From Micromussa lordhowensis (taxonomy: Eukaryota; Cnidaria; Anthozoa; Scleractinia; Lobophylliidae), in contig OZ026603.1 of assembly GCA_964020085.1 (NCBI GenBank), forward strand, positions 4,644,314 through 4,708,313: DNA of 64,000 bases, written 5' to 3'. Below, piece after piece: positions 57,270-64,000 of this stretch (positions are counted from its first letter, which is position 1; every line of letters begins with the position of its first letter). Position numbers and translations under genes: made by a program. The notes beneath the pieces are model-generated. The model saw only the letters and a program-made list of their open reading frames with translations, was not told where the DNA came from and did no database searches.

Positions 57270-57437
57270 ACAGGGTTCGTACTCTTTGAAGCTTTTAAAA
57301 TTCCACGTCTTTCCATGACCTTTCCGAGTATTGCTTTTCCATGACCTTCACTTAAATTCCATGACTTTCCAGGCCTGGACATTGAAATAGTAAGTTCGAT
57401 GACTTTCCAGGTTTTCCATGACCCATACGAACCCTGT
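57270..57437. mobile_element. 168-bp element built of TTCCATGACTTTCC-type repeats
   Basis: Ends ACAGGGTTCGTA and TACGAACCCTGT are perfect 12-bp inverted repeats. The interior repeats variants of TTCCATGACCTT and GACTTTCCAGG, with a GGCCTGG centre. Confidence 0.8.
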
Positions 57438-57719
57438 TTTAGCCTTAAGTGATTATAATACAAAAACTAGCTCGGTGAACCAAATTATCTATTGTTAAAT
57501 TGTCATAAGCATAAGATGCAACTTTTTGCAGAGTATAAAAAAATTCTGTCTTATAGGTTCAGGGCAACCTTAAATTTTCGAACATTTAAGGAGGATCTGA
57601 AACCCCTAGACAACTCGAGTTCATTTTTGGAGTTAAAAGCGCTTAATTGATATGACATGATATTTTTTCTCCGTATGACAGGCACTTTTTTGGCTCACTG
57701 AACGTGCGTGAATTTTATT

Positions 57720-57792
57720 TAGTCTCCTTCGCAGTTGTTTTTTGGGATGTCACGTTGCGTGACATCCCAAAATACAACTGCGATGGAGACTA
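57720..57792. mobile_element. 73-bp near-perfect hairpin
   Basis: Arms TAGTCTCCTTCGCAGTTGT and TTTGGGATGTCACG mirrored with two or three mismatches around a TTG loop. Confidence 0.85.
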
Positions 57793-58271
57793 CCAACTCT
57801 CCCCCCATATCGAAATTCAATGGTCCACCCCCTTGTTGTGATTCACTGTATTAAGCAAGATAAAAGAGCTTTGTGAAAATAAAATAATAAGAGAAAACAC
57901 AAGAAAAAATTAACGCGTTTATTCCAAAGACATATCAGTCTACATGAGTTGTATGTGATGGAGTTGAATTTCATGTTATAAAATACTAGGCCGAAAGCCG
58001 AAAGCGACGATATTTTCGTCTACCAATGACGATAAATATATATTTTGCTGTATATTCGGTAACTGTTGTTTTACAAATGTATGGGTAGAATATTGTAAAA
58101 TATTTTCTAATTTTAGATTTAGAGACTACTTGATCTTCCTATCGTCTTACTGTGTTTAATTCGAATAAATAACACACTGTTTAAATAAATCCCATCTCCG
58201 AAGAAACTCTTTCCTTTGTCGCTTGGCGGACAACAGGTTTACATGCATACGGAATACACAGTACATGTGAA

Positions 58272-58580
58272 TTATGATTTAATCGAGTGTTTAGATGTAT
58301 AGCTGGTCGGAAGGGGTTCAAGGCGGGTTGATCCCCGCGGGGTAGGTGAGTGTCTCTCTACGCTACCCCCTGTTGGTAAACTTTCTACAACAACTTCCAG
58401 TCTTCCGCTGTCGTCCAGTCTCCTTCCGCTGGCGGTCAGTTTAACTTCTGATGAACTCCTTAGTGAAGTATCGCTCTCGATTCCACGACTTTTGAAAGAA
58501 GAAGCCGATTCCGCAAGTCTGTTACCAGGCCCCTTACGTACACCAGCTTTGGCAAGGATGTTGGTCACGTGGTACTTTTC
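58272..58580 (-). CDS. ANO: Anoctamin last exon: cytoplasmic C-terminus
   Basis: 102 codons plus TAA. After EKYHVTNILAKAG the tail is Ser/Arg-rich, with no recognised domain, and probably disordered; anoctamin tails vary greatly. On this strand an AATAAA at 57923-57918 suggests a 3' UTR of about 350 nt. Confidence 0.9.
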   Translation of the reverse strand, partial: EKYHVTNILAKAGVRKGPGNRLAESASSFKSRGIESDTSLRSSSEVKLTASGRRLDDSGRLEVVVESLPTGGSVERHSPTPRGSTRLEPLPTSYTSKHSIKS

Positions 58581-61500
58581 CTACAAGAAAACAAACACAA
58601 GGTTGATTAATAGAATTCACAACAGTGACCAAAACTTGCAGACTTACTTAACTGGGGAGCTGAAGGACAAGTTAAAAACAAGTGAATTCTGACTGAATTA
58701 AAATTACAGTTCCGACGAGACAAAACTTAAAGAATCTCAGTCAAGATATTTTGAATTATTTTGACCACGTGCTAAATTACTTTTAAATTGAAGAAAACCT
58801 GAAAATGATAACTTACTCTGATAGAAAAACACCACAGGGATAATAATAAACCATAAAGGAACAATGATGGTTAGGGATGGAGAAGATTAACACGGATTAC
58901 AGACGACGAACTTGAAAAATTTAGGCAAAACTTTTCAAGATGCGCCAACCGTAACGTAGCTCATTTAAGATCAGTTGCTACAAGTCTTGAGCTTTTGAAG
59001 CTTAACCCGGGAATCACTGAACACGGTGCTATCACTACATACCTTGGACAGCGCCATCTTGACATCAGCAGGTGTGTCGGGTATAATGTAGGCAATCAGG
59101 AACTTGATTGAGAACACAATGTGCTGAAAATGGAAATAAATCTCTCAGGCTAGTTTTACTATTATGCCTTGCCTGAATAAAATAAACTCAGTACACCCAA
59201 CTCGCGAGCTGAAGGGAATAATCGTCACTGCCAAAACAATGTTCTTGCTTTGCAATTAAAATAATAAATTGTAATTTGGCGCCACAACCTCGGGCCGAAC
59301 TTAGCCAAAGTTGCAGTCTTTTCCGCATGAAAAGATCTGAAAAAGTGTTCCCTAGACGTTTCCAGACATTAAAACTAAACTGTGGACGGCGGTGGTAACG
59401 AGCGTACGAACCTCAAATCCAATTATCAGCCACAGCCTGCTCGGGCTGGCTAAATGCTGAGTTATGACGAGAACTTGTTCTGTTGTGTTGGTGGCGTTGT
59501 TGAATACCAGCTCAGTGGTGTTAGTAGATGATGGATCACCTTCCCATGTACGGCCATAAGATGACGTAAATGCTACTAAAAACGAGTTTGTAACCACGCC
59601 TGCTACGTTCAGGAATTCTAAAATGCTGTACCACATGCCTGGAATGCAAATAATCAGCGCTGAATTATCAAGGGATTTATGTGAAGGAACAACAATGCAG
59701 TTAATCTCTCAATGCAGGCAAAAACCTACGACCACAATTATCAGAGAGCCGATCGCTTGGGCCGACAAAAAACGTATTGGGCTATTTTGAACAATAAGCA
59801 GAAATATATTCCTGCTAAAAAGAGCGAGACGGCAAGGAACATTTTTCGTCATTAACACACGGCTTTCCGCAGAGAAGGCATCACGCTGGACACGAATTGA
59901 CTACAAACATTTAAAGAGAGTGTGAAACTTAGAAATTTGTGAAATCTTTGGCTCTCTAGGTGTAGTATTCGAGGAGAAATTGCCTTTCAAACACTGTAAA
60001 ATTTCTGAGTGACAAAAGAGCTCCTGAGCTCAAACATTCTTTGTGAAATTTTGAGTTCTTAAACCCGCGTCACACAAAAAAGTATTCAATACCTCGGGGT
60101 CAAATTCCTTGGGAAAGTTAATCGTGCTGTTCCCTTTCAATATTCAGAACTAATGTATTTGTAGCTCCATCAGAAACTGTATCGCTTATGCTAATGAAGC
60201 AAATATTGTAAACAAGATTCCCCTACATGTATTTCTAATTACAGTCGCCCTGGCTGTGACACAAGCTAAACTATTTCAAGAGGCTTGTAAAAAGTAAGGA
60301 AATTTACCAACCTATGTCTTCAGCCCTGAAGGCGACAGGCCGCCTGTTTGTCCACAACAATCTCCTTCCATCCACCTTCATGTCAATCGCATTTGTCAAC
60401 AGTGCTATCAGTGGGGCCAGCGGAAACGCTGCGGCAAATAGCTAAAAAGAAAAGCGTCCATCATGTCAGCAACGTGTAACTCAATTCTTGGACACATTCA
60501 TTAGAACTCTGTTAGTTCCAGAAACGTAATGTTCAAAGTTATGAGTAATTTCTTAGTAATACATTTTGCGCTAAAAATAAGCGACAGAAAGTCAGGTTGT
60601 GACTCTATCGCTTATCGTCGCAAAAGTTCATTGTATTGCCTTGACTCTTTCTTTGCACCTATAACTTTGTTTTGTGCCTTACATCACAGTACTGTATTAC
60701 TTAAGAAACTACCGTTGCTATAATTAACACAGCAAATGGAACATATCCGTATTCTCGGTATTGGACTGGAACTAGCATGCAACTGAGGCTAATGTGGGGA
60801 GTCTTTTCAAATGCGAATGACTTTAACCTCTTTTTAATGATATTCCCCTGCATGGGCCTCCATTGCAGGCTAGTTCCAGGCCAATACCGAGAATACAAAT
60901 ATGGCCTATTCCCCAGAAAATACTAAACCGGCATTGGGTTATTTTACGATTTTTCTTAATTCAAGGTCCAATCAGGCCTCTTACCATGAGGAATCCATAC
61001 TGAAGCACTGCAGAGGAATACAGAAAACAATAATCAGACACCAGTAACAAACAATGAAATGAATACAAACAATATTTATTTGCGATGAAGAGAAGAAAAC
61101 AACTCAAGCTGTGTGTAGTATATTAGGGCCATTGTACCGTAACCGATCCACCAATGTTTTGAACTATATAAAATTCTTGAAAAGTTTCCACACAAGTCTC
61201 GGGCAATAACTTACAAATAAAATCACGGGTATGCTGAGCTTATCACGCAGCTATATGGGGAGCTGGGATGGCGCACTGGTGAGAGCGCTCGCCTCCCACC
61301 AACGTGACCCGCGTTCGATTCCAGCCCGATGTAATATGTGGGTTGAGTTTGTTGTTGGTTCTCGCCTTGCTCGGAGGGTTTTATCCGGGTTCTCCGGAAT
61401 TAATACTTTCCTCCCTCCACAAAAACCAACGTCTCTAAATTCCAATTCGACCAGGATAGACGACCCCTATTAAAAGGAGCTAAGGATGATGTGGCTTCCT

Positions 61501-64000
61501 CTCTAAATATTGTCATTTATTTTTTTATTTGTTTTTAGTAACGATCGCAAAGGTCACGGAATTGACAGCAAAGTCACGCGTGATAGCACAAGATGTTTTA
61601 ATTGAGCATACCTTTTTCATTGTACTCAGAGAGTGTAAAATCCCCAAGCTTTTCTTTACACCTCTCACTTTCCAAGTAATCTTCTACGTTGAACCTGATT
61701 TCGTCACTCGCTGCAACCTTGTTTCTGCCACATTTCTTTCTCCACAAGTTTTTTAACCAACTAAAGGAAGAACAAATGAAAGGGTTATCAATACAAGTAA
61801 CCCAAAATATTGGCGTTTCAGTGAGCAACACCAAAGATTTGCACGAGCGTTATACATCGTGGTAGTTTTCTTTAAAATTTTTCCCCTGTCAAACTATTAC
61901 GTGATTACATAAATAAAGTAAAAACGCAAACCAAGACGCAGCGCAGGCGTGGTGGCCTCATGGTTAGTGCGCTCGACTACGGATCTCGAGAGCAGTCTCG
62001 GTTCGATCCCTAGCCGGGGACATTGTGTTGTGTTCTTGGGCAAGACACTTTACTCTCGCAGTGCCTCTCTCTACCTAGGTGTACAAACTGGTACCGTCGA
62101 ATTATCGCAGCCGGCTGCGATGGACTAGCATTCTATCCAAGGACTCCTAGTCGCTTCATGCTACTGAAACCGGGATAAGCTCCGGCCTGATGAGCCACTT
62201 GGCTCGTATGCAGATTTAACCTTTTAAGTCCTAGACTGAACTTTCTGGGTTCTAAATTGCCTTTACCAATTTCCATGGATTAATTGAAACGCACTGGAAA
62301 GTAAAAAAGGACCTGACTGTCTCCTCTAAATAAAATAACAGAAAATGTAGTACGGCGAGCAGAAGATGGCCGAATAAATACTTACGGTTTAATGACATCA
62401 GAGAAGAGCTTGGGAAGCGGTTTCATGATCATTAACATGGCGACTTGAAGTGACAGCAGTGTCATGCAGTCATTGTTCTCGCCGCACTCGTCACTGTAGT
62501 TCTCTCCTTTGCCGATCACGCCTGTCTCCTTTGTGTCCTGAGTCAACAAATAAAACAACACAGATTAATAAACTGCGTATAACAACGCAATAAAGTAGAT
62601 ACAGCTGATAAAAACGCTAACATTCAAGGCTTCGTCCACACTAGGCAGGAGGAATGTGAAAACGGTGTTTTCACTCTGAAAACGCATCAAATATTTTCCG
62701 TCCACACTACGCCGGAGGAATTTAAAGACGAAACAATCACCGGTCAGTTTGGATTTGTGTTTAAGAAAAACTCGGTCAGGGAAATCACATGATTGTCGTA
62801 CCGCTATCGTTTTCGAAAAGCTCTGTTTTCAAAATGTTTTCCGTCCAGCCGGCGTTATCAAATTCCTTTCGGTTTGAAGAGCGTTTTCGAAAAGCTCCGT
62901 TTTCGTGACGGATTAGTGTGGACGGTAGGCCTAACCACAGAAATAAAGCTGCGTTTTCAAATTTCTCGGGCGTAGTTGTGGACGCTGCCTAAGAATCTGC
63001 AGTGTCGTTTTCACTGCGGCTTCTAACACCACAAGACTATCCTATTGATGAGTCTCTTTACTCTCCCCTCCTTTCTGTTGTGCAATGTATTAAAAATTAT
63101 ATCGAGAAATAAGATGTTGATCACAACTGGCAATGCACTGATATCAAAAAGTAGCTTAATAAATGTACATGTACATTTTGGTCCTACACAATACTCAGAC
63201 AGCACTGTACCTGGCGAAAGAAAGCGATGTAGAAGAGAGAAGTGTATGAATTCACGAACTGGAATCCAAACAGCTTGATAATGAGCGCATCTTCGTACGA
63301 TGTCTGCGTTCGGTGATTTTCTGTGGAGGAAAACACAAAATTAATGTTGAAGAACACAGCTCTAGTTTTGTTCCACAAAAAATATAATTATTTAGAATAG
63401 ATTTGCTGTTTTCGTAATAAATGAGGATTAGTGTCCAAAATACTTCAGGCTTCATATGTACATTTTGCCCACTTGGCAGCTGAGAGGGTTGAGAAATAGA
63501 AAAAAAAACACTTTGCCTTCTGTATGTCACTTGGCTTGGCTCAAAGAGATTTTATTAGTTCCTTTGCTTTACTTACCCCAGTCCGTTAAATACACTGCTA
63601 ACTTCTGGTAAATCTGCAACAAATACAAATTTACACCACGTCAAAACCAGGAAACATAAGCAATAAACTTCGAAAAACATTACCCTTTAGATTTAAAAAT
63701 TAGCGGACACCCTTTTCACCCACTCGGCATATTGTTCTATCTTGGTGAGAACGCCAGTACCTGGTCCCCGAATCAAGGAATCCACACAGATCTACCTTCA
63801 AAAGACAACACGTTCTTGTTCCACAACTCGATAAATGAGCGCAAATGTAGCTATTAATGTGTGTTAATTATGCAAGATTTACGTATTGCCCGACTCAAAA
63901 TGTACACCTAGTTGTAGATGGCATAAATATGAGGTGATTATACGTACCTTTCCCATGATCATGATGGAGAGGGTGTTGATAAACGTTGATGTAACGCTGG
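58272..64000 (-). CDS. ANO: Anoctamin/TMEM16 membrane protein, C-terminal part (5' part beyond window)
   Basis: In reading order the exons are 63948->64000 (cut by the edge), 63577-63613, 63211-63320, 62386-62537, 61612-61760, 60985-61007, 60312-60441, 59412-59638, 59043-59123, 58272-58580; about 422 aa visible, all phases consistent. Diagnostic blocks: IYQKLAVYLTDWENHRTQT, FQFVNSYTSLFYIAFFRQ, DECGENNDCMTLLSLQ, YGFLMLFAAAFPLAP, RRPVAFRAEDIGMWY and FEHIVFSIKFLIAYIIPD. These correspond to late transmembrane helices of TMEM16 proteins, which act as calcium-activated chloride channels and/or lipid scramblases. The N-terminal cytoplasmic domain and early helices lie off the right edge, as may part of the calcium site. 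Paralog unresolved (an ANO3-7-type rather than ANO8/10-type is my guess). Convergent with the DEG9-like gene. Confidence 0.95.
58736..58974. repeat. Dispersed repeat, copy B (anoctamin last intron)
   Basis: Second copy of the element at 30304-30538, same plus-strand orientation, hence antisense to the anoctamin transcript. It lies between the exons at 58272-58580 and 59043-59123. Confidence 0.85.
60738..60906. mobile_element. MITE-like element of about 170 bp in an anoctamin intron
   Basis: Arms ATCCGTATTCTCGGTATTGG and CTGGAACTAGC are mirrored as GCTAGTTCCAGG and CCAATACCGAGAATACAAAT; inner GCAACTGAGGC/GCCTCCATTGC. Confidence 0.8.
60985..61007 (-). CDS. ANO: 23-nt micro-exon of the anoctamin gene
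   Basis: Flanked by an acceptor ending ctctgcag and donor gtaaga. It supplies the residues (V)LQYGFLM, needed to join YNEK to LFAAAFPLAP; the family normally reads 'xxVxQFGFVTLF' here. Only the combination of phases 1 and 0 restores the frame, so the call is strong despite its size. Confidence 0.88.
61248..61500 (+). mobile_element. tRNA-derived SINE, family 2
   Basis: Head with box A (TGGCGCACTGG) and box B (CGTTCGATTCC) at tRNA spacing, then a body with TTGTTGGTTCTCGCCTTGCT and GGTTCTCCGG. Antisense within the anoctamin intron 61008-61611. Confidence 0.75.
61948..62220 (+). mobile_element. tRNA-derived SINE, family 1 (longer copy)
   Basis: Head TGGTGGCCTCATGGTTAGTG with box B GGTTCGATCCC, then a body shared with the SINE at 21333 (TGTTGTGTTCTTGGGCAAGA, CTCTCGCAGTGCC, ACTGGTACC). 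Located in anoctamin intron 61761-62385. Confidence 0.8.
62628..62991. mobile_element. MITE-like element of about 364 bp in an anoctamin intron
   Basis: Ends GGCTTCGTCCACACTAGGC and (reverse) AGGCAGCGTCCACAACTACG are imperfect inverted repeats. The interior repeats TTTTCGAAAAGCTCYGTTTT and CGTCCACAC/GTGTGGACG. Resembles a widespread GTTTTC-rich MITE class in marine invertebrates. Confidence 0.75.

Larger units (their letters stand above)
56411..58271. other. Convergent spacer between the DEG9-like and anoctamin genes
   Basis: Contains a segment ending in 17 A (56924-56940), possibly a retroposed copy, and two inverted-repeat elements (57270-57437 and 57720-57792). On the minus strand, AATAAA at 57923-57918 is the candidate anoctamin poly(A) signal. 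Confidence 0.5.

Noticed and set aside
1..64000. CRISPR arrays, operons, or a prokaryotic defence system
   Set aside because: The tandem repeats seen are too few, too diverged and the wrong size, and the genes are spliced eukaryotic ones.

Overview
This is eukaryotic, almost certainly animal, nuclear DNA: intron-rich genes with GT/AG splice sites, long AT-rich introns, and many short palindromic DNA transposons (MITE-like), tRNA-derived SINEs and LINE debris. No prokaryotic operons, CRISPR arrays, rRNA or convincing functional tRNA genes were seen. The repeat types and the pairing of a FAT-type cadherin and an anoctamin with a DEG9-like serine protease best known from plants suggest a cnidarian, probably a stony coral. 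That assignment is inference; no database was searched.

Layout. 1-15.3 kb: no convincing gene. It holds a possible transposase or recombinase leader fragment near 468, several inverted-repeat elements, three diverged tandem copies of a 1.5-1.95 kb segment (6.68-11.77 kb), a 70-bp tandem array (12.6-12.86 kb), and possibly the untranslated leader exon(s) of the next gene. 15.3-39.1 kb (+): a complete FAT1/2/3-class giant atypical cadherin. I joined 14 coding exons whose lengths sum to 13,776 nt (4,591 aa plus stop) with every splice phase consistent. It has about 34 cadherin repeats, one EGF, a laminin G domain, four more EGFs, one membrane span and a tail of about 330 residues. 39.1-43 kb: 3' UTR and repeat-rich intergenic DNA. 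43-55.3 kb (+): a DEG9-like trypsin-fold protease in nine inferred exons (626 aa) with an intact His-Asp-Ser triad, degenerate PDZ-like domains and a unique insert of about 150 aa. 55.3-58.3 kb: convergent intergenic DNA with fold-back elements. 58.3-64 kb (-): the C-terminal part (about 422 aa, ten exons) of an anoctamin/TMEM16 membrane protein, whose 5' part lies beyond the right edge.

The three genes show no pathway link: an adhesion/planar-polarity cadherin, a soluble protease and a membrane channel/scramblase. The first two are in the same orientation and the last two are convergent. Mobile elements lie in introns and spacers and leave the coding exons intact. All exon boundaries were read by eye from splice consensus, reading-frame continuity and recalled family patterns; transcript data would be decisive.
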